DNA of 64,000 bases from Endocalyx cinctus (taxonomy: Eukaryota > Ascomycota > Sordariomycetes > Amphisphaeriales > Apiosporaceae), in the NCBI GenBank assembly GCA_001600455.1, contig BCKC01000011.1, positions 1,143,835 to 1,207,834 of the forward strand, in the 5' to 3' direction. Within the stretch, counting starts at the first letter, position 1; each line of letters begins with the position of its first letter. Positions 11,509 through 23,451 of the stretch are shown piece by piece. The position numbers were made by a program, and so were the translations under genes. The notes below the pieces were generated by a model. The model was not told the origin of the DNA, did no database searches, and saw only the letters and a list, made by a program, of their open reading frames with translations.

Positions 11509-12450
11509 CCATTAGGCAGTGAAATCTGTTTCACTCAATTAAGTTTCTTCTGCGGCTTTTATTTATGCGTTTTATTCGTTTTGTCTTTCGCCTTTTTTTC
11601 CTCAATAGTCACCGCACTTCTCCATACTCTCATGGGTACCGGAGTACGGCATTTCTTCTTCTTCTTCTTCCTCGAGGTCAACTAGGTAGATATACCAATT
11701 AGGATCAGTGGTTGGTCGGCTGATACCCCCAGGCTACTAAGCCTGAAACTGAAACACGGTTTGGTGTTGTTGGTAGGCTTATATCTGATGTCTTCACGAT
11801 ACTGTTTCGAGATCCGCAGAGATGCGGCAATCCCCTACTTCTAAAATAAATCCATGTTCACAAACACACAAACAGAAAGACAAACAAGATGCGCAGTTAG
11901 TGTAGATCATTTTCGAGCCCTAGTTGGCGATCACTTCTTATTTCCGAACTGCGGCTCAGACCTATGCAACATCCATCTTCACGAACTCGATTATAATCGG
12001 AGATCCGCAAAATCAATGCCGTCTGCTACGTGCATTCGGAATTTTAGCCAGAATTGACTAGTATAACTCGAAGCGACCATTATGTTTGAAACTTGGGAAA
12101 GGCACAGAAGCTGGTGTGTGTGGTATGAGTTTGATAGACCAATCGCAAGTGACAAAGACGTAGGATCACTTCAACTTCTAGCTACCTACGCTGAGCAGTA
12201 GTCATACATCACGACAACAAAATCGGATAACCACCTTACTGCAGAAGACATGTTGACTTTAACAAAGAAACTCTTTCGGTTTGGACGTTAGTTAGGTTAA
12301 TGATATTCTATACTAAGACAAAGGAAATCAGAGCATCGTTTTGGCGATTGTATAGCCCAGTAGCCCACCTGCATCAAGATACTTTTTACAAACTTGCACT
12401 TGACACTTCCACCCAACCGACCTTTCAGTCGTAAGCTAAGTAACAGCAGT
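11509..12450. other. Intergenic region right of the satellite
   Basis: No gene supported. There is a CTT triplet run near 11650-11672. A 67-codon frame at 11854-12057 has no recognisable family, introns or leader context. Confidence 0.45.
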
Positions 12451-12727
12451 CTACTGTGCGCCTTGTGTTTCCCTCTCCCGTTGCTGCCTTCTGCGAGCAG
12501 CCTGTACCACCGCTACGGCTTCCTGCAATAAGTTTTCACGCAACCCATGTTCTTCGCCATCCTCGCTTTCTTCGTCGCTATCATTGAAGAAGTTTTCCGG
12601 CTCAGGTGTGGCTGTGAGATTCATTTGCGCAGCCATGTGGCCTGCCGGTCTTCCTCCTCGAGCCACCCCGCCGCCCCTACCTCGAGCCATCAACCCCCCA
12701 TGCACGCCGTGATTTAGCCCTGCCTGA

Positions 12728-12768
<41 letters not shown>

Positions 12769-13195
12769 AGCTTGCCTGAGTCTCTCATTCTGTTGGTCGA
12801 CGTGTCTGTTATGCCTCGCTTCGTTCCTCATCCTGCGCTCTATCTCCCTGTCTTCGAGCCATAGCGTCTCGAAGACGCTCTGAAATCTATTCAGCGTCTC
12901 AAGCTGATTCTTAACTACTACAAGCTGCCATACGAGAAAGAGGCCGATGCAGGTAAGGATCGAGATCGATGTCCAGAAAAACAACTGTCCAGTATTATAT
13001 GTTATCGTATCAAGCTACGCATACACGTTTTAGCTATTATTTCACGAGATGCAAGAAAGCCGAGGGGGCTCAAGGAGGTGTTCAACTCACAGCTGACCGA
13101 GTTTCAAATGCAAATTTTAGGGCCGCATCGAAGCCCGTGATTATCTGCTCGTGCAAGGAATCGGGAAGCCCGCGCGACACTGTTTTGCGCGACAT
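12451..13195 (-). CDS. Small membrane protein with (Ala-Gln)n repeat, unknown function
   Basis: I do not recognise this protein. The main open frame starts at a non-ATG codon, and a 5' exon was found: 13091-13195 (35 codons, MSRKTVSRGLPDSLHEQ...) joined to 12451-13014 by a 76-bp intron with GTGAGT donor and TAG acceptor. Phase is preserved, giving 222 residues. One hydrophobic segment (about residues 47-65, FFWTSISILTCIGLFLVWQLVVV) is followed by a charged, probably coiled-coil stretch. Next come about eight Ala-Gln dipeptides coded by a CTGTGC-type hexamer array, a Gly/Arg-rich stretch, an acidic run (DSDEESEDGEE) and a Gln/Arg-rich tail. It is likely a single-pass membrane protein with a cytoplasmic tail. 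Confidence 0.7.
12722..12776. repeat. Hexanucleotide microsatellite in coding sequence
   Basis: A tandem TGTGCC/TGAGCC hexamer read on the plus strand encodes the Ala-Gln run of the membrane protein on the minus strand. Length changes by whole units would keep frame, so allelic variation is expected here. Confidence 0.85.
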
Positions 13196-14027
13196 GGCCG
13201 CATCGATTGGAGCTTTGAGCGGACTCGCACTGATAGAACGCCGGACAATTTTATCAGCGAAATGTACAACGATAAGCCCTGGATATTCAAATGAGATCAG
13301 AGAGGGGGGTCATAATTTCTAACACTTTCCGAATGCCTTTGGAGACGCCCCAGTATTCGGCACATCAATGAGAAATACATACAAAGAAGTTAAAAGAAAA
13401 CAGCCACTCCTTAAAACGGTCTCGGCCTTTCGGTACCCTGGAATGTGAAAAACTACGAACAAAGACGACCGTATCGAGTGGCTCCGATTCGATGGCAACA
13501 AATAAGGCATCTGGTCATGAAAAAATAACGTAACCTAGATATATAGTAAGGGACGAGGTACTCAATTTAGGACCAAACACAAACTATTGCTCTACAACGT
13601 TATGAGGATGATGCTACCTCGCGGGTGCTGTCTTGGGATTTGCGGTGACGGCGGCCCATGTATTTTACAACGCTCATCGAACAGTGAAAAGAGGAAACAG
13701 ATGTCATCGTACCGGGTAGGAGAACGAGTATTTTTAACGGACACTGGATTAAGGGGCACCTGGGATAACAACCGGTCCTATGGAATAAATATATTTAATT
13801 CTTGCATGGTATCTCAAGACTGTCTATCATCATTCATGTCGTAGTTCTTCATAATTCGTAATCTTACACGTATTTACAGTTCACAGCTTTCGAGATCACA
13901 ACCATCCCGCCCAACAACCCGGCCAGCGTATATGTTGCAAAAACCAGCGCCGTGTAAACTTCTGTGTAAGCAACCAAACACTTTTACGTAGCAAAACCAA
14001 GGAGGTTTTGCTATATGAAATAGCAGC
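13196..14027. other. Intergenic region
   Basis: No supported gene. At 13991-14011, close to the stop of the next gene, there is a perfect 8-bp inverted repeat (GCAAAACC-aagga-GGTTTTGC) that could fold in that gene's 3' untranslated region. Confidence 0.5.
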
Positions 14028-16042
14028 TTATTTCCAGGATCTCATAAACTTCTGGAATTCGAGGCACTGAATACAAGTTGGGCAGCTAATCTTGGCCTGC
14101 GGATGGCCGGGTTTGAAGCAGCCCTTGCCATTCTTAACTGACAATTGTTCAGCCGTCAACTTGTATGCCTTCGCGACGTAGTCAGGTGCTGACGCAGCAT
14201 CGTGTAGCTGCAGGGTTTTAAAGAGCATCCGCACTTGCTCGGCCTCATCATGCATTGCCGCAAGCGAAACCTCCAGTTGATGATCTCGAAAAACGGCACC
14301 TGGGCCTTCCAGCCCATCACCGGTATCCTTCAGGACAGAATCCAGGACGAGGCGACCTCCGATTTCCGAATCTAGCATGTTTGACTGCACAAGTGCCTCA
14401 AAAAATGAGTGCAGGTCTCGAGCTCGCTTGTCTCCTCTTTCCTGTCGGTCCGAGGCATAGCTTTCTAGTTGAGATATCAAAGCCATTGAACCATGACCCG
14501 CCTGTACACGGGATACATCTAAAGGGATCGATCCATACGCGTCCAACTGTCGCTCTAATGATTTTGAAAAGGTGGTTCGGAAGTTTTCAAGCCCCACCAT
14601 TCCGGCCTGGGAGCGCTCAGGCTTGGCGTACGTTTTCACGGAATCCACGTACTGATAGGCATTAAACAAGGCCTGGTGGTGGTAGGCAACTAGCTGTATC
14701 CGTCGAGATAGAGCAGACAAGCGTTCGTTCATGTATCGGATGACACCAGATGTCTTTAGAATTAATGATCAGTTTAGCCCCATGAGATGAGTACAAGGCG
14801 CTAACTTACATATGTGGTTACCACAGCGTTACGAACGTAGTCGTCCTCCTTACTCATGTCTATTTTCCTGAAGAGAGGTTTTAAGAATTGCGTCTCTACA
14901 GCCATATGAGCGACAGGTGTGATCTCTTCCCATAACAGCTGAATCTCGTCCAGAATGTCTTGTCTTTCGGACATAATAGCCCGACTATGGTCGGTGACAG
15001 CCGTATCATCCGAAGCGTACGAGTTCGCCGATTCATAGAAAATGATCTCTAGTTGGTCGTAGCAACGCTCGGCCATGCAAAGGACGGTGCTAAGGAGGAG
15101 GTCAGTACCTCTACTCGATAATCAGTTGTCCAGGCAGTCACTTACTCCGCGGCAGTCTGCCTAGCCATAGTCAGAGCTGTTTGATTCTCGACAGAGTCAA
15201 ATTCAAGTTTCCAATCATAAATTCTCTGTAGTTTTCCAACAATATGATTATAAGATGCTAAGTTTTTGGAAGACTCCTGAGAGAGGTTAAAATAAAACTT
15301 TCCGGCGAAGTTGGGTAACTTCAGAATCTTTGCTTCTGCGCGGACAAGTTTCTCGAGCGAGGCGTCATAAGTCTCAGTCCCCTGGATGCGTTCATGAGCT
15401 CTAGTCTGAAGATCCATAATCTATTTGTTTGTCAGTATAAATCTGGGGGATATCGATGAAATGTCATAAAAGTGGCGCATCATACCAAATCCTGGAGAAA
15501 TTCGCGTCTCATGATGAGCCCACCTTCAAGGTTGTTAATTTGAGCAGACTTATTAAAGGGGATGGAGGATATATCGCGAAGGCCGGCGATTTTCTTGCCC
15601 ACATGTGCCTTGAATTTCGTAATGACGTCGCGCATCAGAGAATTATACTGTTTCAGGCATTCATAGGCCGAAGAGGTATCGTATGGATGTTTCTCGGCAG
15701 TATGGAGCATTGGATCCAAGTAAGGATAATCGCTCCCAGGAGAAGGTTTTAAGGTAGCGACACTAGGTATCGAGTTAGCTACAGCTGCACGATGACGGCG
15801 ATATCGAATTTCACCTACAATGCCAAGTCTTCAGAAGTGTAGTACTTCAGTGTACCATCGACACACATGGAAACGATAGTGTTCCATTCGTTATGAAGAA
15901 CGCCCTCATCTGAGAAGAGAGTAAATAACTCGGATCGTTGGAAGTCAGTGGTGAGCTGAAGATTTTGGCAAATTTGATTGAAAACTCTGCTCTCAGCCTG
16001 TCTCTGAGGCTGGCCAAGGGCATAGGCTGCTATATTATCCAT
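14028..16042 (-). CDS. Unrecognised 593-residue protein, five exons
   Basis: Five open frames on the minus strand join into one gene: 15819-16042, 15486-15762, 15146-15420, 14810-15089 and 14028-14753. Introns are 56, 65, 56 and 56 bp and every junction keeps frame, which is strong evidence that the gene is real. The protein (MDNIAAYALGQPQRQ...) is mostly helical and hydrophilic with no signal peptide, membrane span or catalytic motif that I can name. Leu/Glu/Gln-rich stretches suggest a coiled-coil or helical-bundle scaffold. A CPTCIQC cysteine cluster sits near the C terminus (residues about 577-584) after KGCFKPGHPQAKISC, possibly metal-binding. The residue pattern suggests a structural or complex subunit; no function is assigned. 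Confidence 0.8.
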
Positions 16043-19000
16043 AGTTGTTCTAGGTTCTAGGCAGTTCAATTGAAAGCTTGAAGGAGAGACTCGGGGTATT
16101 TTAGCTATCCGTTGTTACTATTACTAAAGGTCTCCACGGGTATTTGAAGAACTTACATGTAGATGAGGAAGTATCAATATCAAGTTTCAGTCTAAGCATT
16201 TGAGTACTGGCTTGTTTGTAGAGGTACCGGTGTGATCTTCTTTTTCATAGGATATCCTAACATAGGAATTGACATAAAATAGCATCAGCAGAGGGACTAA
16301 AAAGCGGATATATATATATATATATAGCAAATATCATGAGATCAATACTCACCGTTCATAACGGATGGCTTCCGAGTACAAGGTCAAGCCAAAAAGAGTA
16401 CACTAGTTTCGGAATTTTCCAGTCTCCCCTGCATAAATAATGAGGAGATTTATAATTAATGAAAGTCTCCTTAAGGTAACATTTCTTAGTACGAAATCAA
16501 AAACAAAAACAAAGAGTGTTGCGGTGAGTGGGTGTTGTCCGAGAGAAGAAGTGTCAAAAGTGAAGCACCAAAGTAGGTAGTAAACAAATGGCACCGTGTT
16601 GGATACGCGAGAATTATTGACTTAGCAGCTTAGTTAAACAGTGTAGTAGTCTAGTAGTATGGGTGGGCTAAGGCTCGTAATAGGAAAGTAGGCGCTAAAT
16701 CTATACGTTATAGAGATCCGATAGAGCTGAAGAGGACGAGTATAGGGGGCAGGTTATCGCTAAAACTTACCTACAGCTTACCTGCATATCTACATATTTC
16801 GCTGTTCATTTACTCATACTAAACAACGAACAATATATACGATATCTATACCGCTAGAAAGAGAAAAACGCAAATATTACGGATATGGTTTTTATTTTCC
16901 TAAGGAATATGTTTTCGTGAAAGTAAATGTAATAAAAAGTCAAATAGAGTCTAAAGCCACGTTTTTTTTTTCTGGGGTATTAACGCGTGTTATCCACATT
17001 ATGTTATTATTATTGTTATTTTGTCACAAATACTAACCTTAAAAAATAGATAAAAAATACTATCATGATCGCTTTATTTTTTTTTTTTATTTTCTTTCTA
17101 ATAATATAAGCCTTCTACATGCTACCTTTTATTCAATATGAGAAAATAAAAGGTGAATGGCCTACCTGGCTGCCTGGGAGGCGGGGGGATCAGAAGGTTA
17201 ACTTTAGCGTCATCTAATACTGCCTAGGTATTTAACGCCTATTATTATATCACCTGTAACCTACAGTACTACTACCTAGGTTAGGTACTTAAGTACTTAA
17301 GAGTAGGTGTACCTAGGAGATATGTAGATAGGTTACAGGTTATCTTTAACACTACATTTTTATTCGCATTCCAACTAGCTAAAAGATATAACAAGTGATG
17401 TATATCGAGGGTTCTTATAACGTTATCAACCCTTCTGCTAAGAATTCAGACATATTTCCTTAATTTACCTGTTCCTTGAAAACGAGTGCTGTGATAAGCC
17501 GTTTGTACAACAAGAATCCGTAGCTGCGTAGTTGAAGAAGTGCAGGACCTCTCAGGGATCAGGTCCATAGCCAAGATATTTGCCTAGACTTACCATCCAT
17601 CTGGTGTACATATACTCTGTACAAGTCATCAGATAGGAAAGTTCGCTTAAAGGGATGACATTATTCGACCATCCCCATTTACAGCATCACCGCCGGTGTC
17701 TATATATACACAGTACAAGGTTAGTTAATCTCTTTTCAGATCAACTACATATCTCTTTCAGCATTGAAAACCCTCACTGGGTGATAAATCAGTATGTCAT
17801 AAGCAGTAGAACTCTACTCTTCAGGCCCATTTATGCCTTTGCTCTTTAGTATACCTTTGTTTGAGCCTACTGCGGGTCGAAATCAGTCTGTGAGGAATAT
17901 TCTTTGCTCTGCTGTACTTGTCTCATGTGTTGTATTTGTACAGCGGTACCTGTAACCTGCCCCATCTTGAAGATTGGTACAACCAAATTTTCCATCATGA
18001 ATCTAAGTATTGCTTTGAACGTGAACTCTATTTCATCCTATCGGTCTTCAAACCCAAACCCACTCAATGCTGCCATTCGGTTGTCTTGCCTGGTCGCAGC
18101 ACCGACAACGTTTGTTCCCGCTCTGCAATACCTCTAATTTGGTAAAATTAACCGATCAGATATTTTATACGTTATCCATCCAAACGCCGCAAATCCTCAT
18201 GTGATGACATAAACACAAGCCTTGCCTCATTCACATACGCATGATTCCTAAGTATATTTTCGCGGGTGTAATTTGACATACTGAGTATCTACCTAGGTAG
18301 TCCATCCTTGGGTCAACGTTGGTTACTTGGGTCTGAACTCGTAAGATTCATTCCGTTTGCTAGACCCCTTAGTTTCTCTTTTAAAATGGTCTTTCCGGAC
18401 GTATTATTAAACTTTCCAGGCCAAAGAGAAGAAGAAGAAGAAGAAGATACCTCGGGTTTCCGTTGGCAAGATATGCATACGAGGTTTTGCTAGAGAATGA
18501 AGAAGAAGAAAAAAAATCCAATGATGTGGAACTTTCTAGCTATCAAATCATCTACCAACACCGACCATCCGTTTGATATGACTACCCGCATACCTGTACC
18601 GTCCCGTCTTACCCATGGCTTGTCCTCTTTATGTCACTTTCAAGAGTGACAAATCCTGTACGGTGATACTACGTATCTCTCTCACTCGCATGGAGAATGA
18701 GGGCTACTACATATACTCGTTTTGTGCCTTCATCGGTACAACGTACTGTTCAACCAGAGCCTGCATGGCTTTCTTGAGGCTCAGTCTCCCTGAGTTCTTG
18801 CTTCAACGAGCAATTATAATATCGCATAATTAGCTAAAACTTACAAATCTCTTACCGGCTTCCTGCTTAGCCCGTTAAGGCGATCAAGAGCTTTTCACCT
18901 CCGAGCCACAGATCTCGATTTCGTCTGGGACTTCAAAGACAACCGCGTGGAAACAGATGTGGCCACAAAACTGGCGTGCTTTGATCCCGGAAGTATTTGC

Positions 19001-19501
19001 AGCTCACCCTAAAAGATACAGCGGGTGCTCCACATTTGTAAACACATGTAAACCAGACCTCAACAACGAGAAGTACTGCCGGTAGACATCTAGATCATAG
19101 TATCTTAGGGTGGGACTTTTCAACACGAGCGGGTTTCTAAATACGTATATACATATATAGGGCTACCAAATAATGATGGTAACATGATAATTGATAAAAG
19201 CATCAATCTCAAGGAAGGATATTGGTTAATATATCAAGATTTTGAACATTCCCCTCACTGATATTTAACCTTCATCTGTACACATTGAGCCCATTCCAGC
19301 ATCGAGCCAACCGAGCCCTTTCAGCAAACGACACACTTGACTGCATAATGCTATTTATATACGGTACCAGCCCTACATTTCTGTCTCTTGTATTTGATTG
19401 CTCCAAGACCCAGATCATCTCTATTTCCTCGTGTCTCTGCATGTCTCTCCGACCCGATTTTGTCTCTGTGCTACGGGATAGTGCTAAAAACTCAAGAGAT
19501 C
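16043..19501. other. Long intergenic interval (3.5 kb)
   Basis: No gene could be supported. It contains a (TA)n run at about 16311-16327, poly-T tracts near 16963 and 17076, and a CCTAGG/TAGGTA-rich tract at 17216-17345. Open frames at 17655-17849, 17904-18145, 18308-18493 and 18615-18833 have no family signature or convincing splicing. The (GAA)n at about 18427-18446 explains the acidic run in one of them. The right end is the promoter of the LrgAB-type gene. Confidence 0.5.
17216..17345. repeat. CCTAGG/TAGGTA-rich low-complexity tract
   Basis: Short direct and inverted copies of CCTAGG, TAGGTA and AAGTACTTAAG are packed together (for example CTACCTAGGTTAGGTACTTA), as in the tracts near 22.9, 26.4 and 39.7 kb. 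Confidence 0.6.
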
Positions 19502-21369
19502 ATGGCTTTATTGCAACAGATTTGCAGGAGTATCAAGAATCCACCAACCGTCAAACGCTATAGAGATGCATGTATAGGTCTATCATTCGTGGTGCTCAAC
19601 CAACTCTATACCCTTCCACTTCAAGTCATCCTTGACATTCACCTCATCCAGTTGCCAGCGTCAATAATTGCGATGCTTACGCTGACCATCTCGATGATTG
19701 TTGCCAACTGGTTCAGTAACGACGCCATCTCGAGATTCTATACAAAGCATCTTCGGGGTCCAACTAATTTTCTATGTCGTCATATGTCTTTCGGGTTCGT
19801 GACCTTTTTCTTGCTCTTAAACCGGGACCATAGCACAGAGGTCCTCGATATTCCTAAGACCATAGCAGCATTCGGTAAGCTTCACGCAAACAGATGAACT
19901 TGAACTCTTCCTGACCAATTGTATTAGCTGCCACGAATATTTTTGGATATCTTGCTTCATTTCTATTAACACTAAGTGGGCTGAAACTTGAGTTTCGCTT
20001 CCACCGTTTACGCCAAAAATCCAGCGATCCGGATGCGAGTCGAAGCGCTAGCACGCATTTTGGTCCATATCTCATGATGTGGTCACAGGCAGATGGTTTG
20101 TGCGGTGGCTTTCAGCTATCCACGCTCGGGGACGTTACCGGAATAAAGAGGTCCGTGGTCTCCGTATATCCGATTACAGAGGACCGGGAGGCCCAGCGCT
20201 GGATCAACTTTGCGATTGGCACGGCACCTGTCTGGATATGTATCTTCTTCCTCCTCGCCGTGGGTCTTCCGATTTTGATCAGGTCGAAGTACTCGATGCC
20301 CCTCGAGTTCGTCTTATTCGTTTTATTCTGGATATTGCCTGTTCAGTTTCAGAGATATCTGAAAAAGGCTTCCCTAGAGTCTGAAAAATACCGGAAGATA
20401 GCACGATTGCTTATTACGGTATTCGCAAATCCTACGATATTGAGCGCTGGCATAGGCACGGCCTACTTTTGGGCGAAGGTGGTATATACGCACGAAAACA
20501 TTGGCACCGTGGTGACGCACTTTCGCCACCATGCATCGTTAGCTGAAGCGGCAATCGCAATCTCAAAGAGCGGTGACGTTGCTGGTAATATAGGTGTTGG
20601 TGAACTCACGGCCACCATCTTAGAAGCCGGAATTATGTGCCTGGGGTTGAAGATGTTTGAGTATCGCAAAGACTTATGGGCGAGCTTCTTCACCATATTT
20701 ATTAACTGCACCATCCTTGCTTTTATCAGCGTCTTCTTGAATACTCTCATTGCGCACGGGGTAGGATTGCCGTCTGATGAGTCGATCTCATTTGCTGGGC
20801 GCAGTATCACGATCGCGCTTGGTGTGCCCGCGATGGGAAACATGGGTGGTAGTATCACAATGATGAGCGCCCTTGCCATATTCAACGGGCTTTTATTGCA
20901 GATAGCTGGAGATCTCCTGTTTTCTCTCTTGGGGATCAAAGATCGGCGTTCGCCTGATCGAGGACAAATCAGCTTAAAGCAGAGCCAGGCTAGGACCGGC
21001 AATGAAAAAGGCATCGACACTGGCATCCTAACCGGGGCCGGCATCCTGCGGGATCTTGGCATAGCCCATGCACCCGAGGTACGGGAGAAAGACCAGGAAA
21101 GTCAGCATATCCAAGATGCCGGTAATCTTAGCAAAGAGACCGAAGAGAGTAAGGTGGCCGCTGCTGGAGTGACCGTGGGGGTCAACGCCGCCGCTATGGG
21201 GACAGCATACCTGATCGAACGAGATTCGACGGCAACTGCCTACTCTGTCCTGTCGATGACGATCTATGGGCTCGCAATAGTTGTGATCTCGGCAATACCG
21301 GGAATCCGCCACATCGTAGCTAATATAACGGCTCAAAGGCCATCCGATGCAGGCATTGACTATTACTGA
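19502..21369 (+). CDS. LrgA-LrgB (CidA-CidB) fusion membrane protein
   Basis: A 604-residue polytopic membrane protein resembling bacterial LrgA and LrgB joined in one chain, the arrangement of plant PLGG1, a plastid glycolate/glycerate transporter. Exons are 19502-19874 and 19928-21369 (53-bp intron, phase 1). The frame opens upstream at a TTG; the ATG in GAGATCATGG is used. Residues about 20-130 form the LrgA-like part with the LPASIIAMLTLTISM helix. The LrgB part spans the C-terminal half with GRSITIALGVPAMGNMGGS and the final VGVNAAAMGTAYLIE motif. A charged loop of about 85 residues (after LLGIKDRRSPD) splits the LrgB domain. Fungal homologues are probably organellar or plasma-membrane transporters of small organic acids; the substrate is not known. 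Confidence 0.83.
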
Positions 21370-21775
21370 GCTGGACTTGGACTCCGTTCTTAGGCATTAA
21401 AAAAGTTTTTTTTTTTTTTTTTTTTTTTGGATTAGAAACTGTTTCGAGTTATGAAAATGGTATGAGAATGGAGGAAATAAATATTAACCTAGAAATTAAG
21501 TTATTATTTTCATCACATGTTGGTTGAACCGTGGCTGGGGAGTCAAACTAAGTACTCTCGCTTCGTGAAGCTTAATAGTGGCAAGATGATAATGTGCTGG
21601 AAGGGCAGACTTGTCACTTTCACCACTAGAGTGAATTCAAGGGACCTCGACACTAAGATATATATGTGTACACTGGGAAAAGTTGAGTTCCGTACCCATA
21701 CCTGCTACACTTTTTGGTCTCTCTTATATTTTTGTTTTCTTGTGCTGTAATTTTTGAAATAGAGATATACTAATA
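21370..21775. other. Intergenic region between convergent genes
   Basis: 406 bp separating the 3' ends of the LrgAB-type gene and the Pin1 gene. It has a poly-T run at about 21405-21428. No gene supported. Confidence 0.5.
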
Positions 21776-22409
21776 CTACTCGAGTCTTTCAATCAAATGT
21801 AAACCACTCGCAGTTTCGATGATACCGCTCATTTGGCCCGGTTGCAAGGCGAAAGCGGCGTCTTCAAACTCCTTCTGCATGTCGCCTTTGCCGAAATAGC
21901 CCAAGTCACCTCTCTTTCTAGCAGAGCTGCAATCGCTTTCGCTCATGGCCAACTCTCCCAGCGATGTGGAGCCGCCCTTGATCTTTTGCTCGTATCCTTT
22001 GATGATGTTCATTGCTTCGTCCTTAGTTCTCGTGATCTCGCTTTCGCGCCAGCTCGCGGGACGTCGGCTGCCCTTATGCTTCACTAACAAATGCGCAGCT
22101 CGGATCTTGCCCTCGGGAGCGCGAGAGGCGGACGAAGACTGAGAGGACGAGTGGTGAATTGCCATGTACTTTTTGAGTTTTTCGGTATCAGTACCCGCAG
22201 GAGGTTCCCATCGCGAGAATTTGTCGACCGAATTGAAATAGTACGGGAGGTTCTTGGAGTTGCTGTGGCGCACTTCCCAGTTCGGAGGGAGTCCAGACTC
22301 GTCCTGCGGATTATGATGAGTTAGTTATATATCAGTCATATATATGATCAGAATATGATATTTTACGAGGCTCTAGTGACTTTGGTACATTAGATCATTG
22401 ACATACCAT
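21776..22409 (-). CDS. PIN1: Pin1/Ess1-type peptidyl-prolyl isomerase (WW + parvulin)
   Basis: This encodes the nuclear parvulin that isomerises phospho-Ser/Thr-Pro bonds, for example in the RNA polymerase II tail and mitotic phosphoproteins. The 176-residue protein has a WW domain (residues about 5-38, W10 and W33, in GLPPNWEVRHS and SRWEPP) and a parvulin domain. The Pin1 phosphate-binding basic cluster (KHKGSRRPASW), catalytic Cys (SDCSSARKRGDLGYF) and His pair (AAHLLVKH, GLHLIERLE) are all visible. The large exon (21776-22303) lacks an initiator. A 103-bp intron (GTATGT donor, CTAAC branch, CAG acceptor) joins it in phase 0 to an ATG at 22407-22409, giving MDESGLPPNWEV. The first coding exon is therefore exactly the start codon. 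Confidence 0.92.
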
Positions 22410-23451
22410 GGTATATAATAATAATCTTACGCTTTAGAGGTGAGTGGCTTGCGACCGATTATATATATCTTAACTAGGTAGAAACAGAAAGCAGGTGATA
22501 AATGGAGGATTCTATAGCTAGGCCAAGTATTGTTTGATAATTTGACTGGTAATATAGGAAAACAAAGAAATTGGTGATATTAAAAGGCTTCGGGTTATCA
22601 GGTTTCCAATATGACGACAGGATGTTACGAGTGAAGGCAACCTACGACATAGAATAAGATGATAGAATAAACAAGTACGGTGTTCAGTGACGCAGGTGTG
22701 AGTATGTTAGGACAGGGCTGCCAGGGCAACCTTTATCCTTAACAGCAGGTTGTTAGCGGATATTGAAGGGTTTAGTATTCACTATTTACACTAGCTTATG
22801 CAATTAACCTAAGTAAGCTAAATGGGGGGGAGGAGGGGGGAGATCCTGTATATTACCTACGTTACGTAGCGCGGGGTAGAACGGCACTAGAATATCCTGG
22901 GTTACCACTAGGTAGGCAGGTAGGGTACTTACTATTAAGTACCTAGGTATTAAATAGGCTGGAATTGACTACTAAGCACTTAGGTAAGTAAGTAAGTACC
23001 TGGCATTAATATTCACTAGCATAGGTACCATTTACAATTGACTTAGTAGTATCTAGGTACTTAGGGAGGTACCTAGGTAGGTGATGTCCATTAAACTTAG
23101 GAGGTAAACTAGTACTAGGCATATTTGCTTTACTATGTATTTCTTTATTGTACATCCCCCATCTTAATCGCAAATTGAAATCGGAGATAATCACTTAAGT
23201 ATTGAATTTTTATACCCTTTTCTTCTTCTTCTTCTTTTTTTCACTTCTCAATCTTTCCTTCTCGGAAGCATATCTACTATTCTTCCCATATAGAATTAAA
23301 ATTCAGGTTGAGTATTCTCATCACTTCCTTCTAAACTCTTTTAAAAACGTCCACCTCCAAAGACGAGAGCAAAAAATCTATTGAAAGAAAATCATCACAT
23401 TCGAACGCGACGTAATAAATATATCAAATATTTGTCCATTTATCAACCACG
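22410..23451. other. Divergent promoter region of PIN1 and RPB9
   Basis: 1.04 kb between two divergent housekeeping genes. It contains a G-rich run near 22825-22840, a TACCTAGGTA-rich tract (22905-23085) and a pyrimidine-rich stretch (TTCTTCTTC) 5' of RPB9. No additional gene. Confidence 0.6.
22905..23085. repeat. TACCTAGGTA/TAAGTAAG-rich tract
   Basis: Several copies of TACCTAGGTA, AGGTAGGTA and AAGTAAGTAAGTACC occur in under 200 bp. The core CCTAGG is palindromic. It lies in the intergenic space shared by PIN1 and RPB9. Confidence 0.65.

Noticed and set aside
17655..18833. Cluster of short plus-strand frames as a possible spliced gene
   Set aside because: No join gave a continuous protein with recognisable motifs, and splice signals were not consistent with the frames.
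20463..21336. Minus-strand frames of 199 and 102 codons inside the LrgAB-type gene
   Set aside because: Antisense to a clear multi-span membrane protein; their hydrophobic/basic sequence mirrors it.
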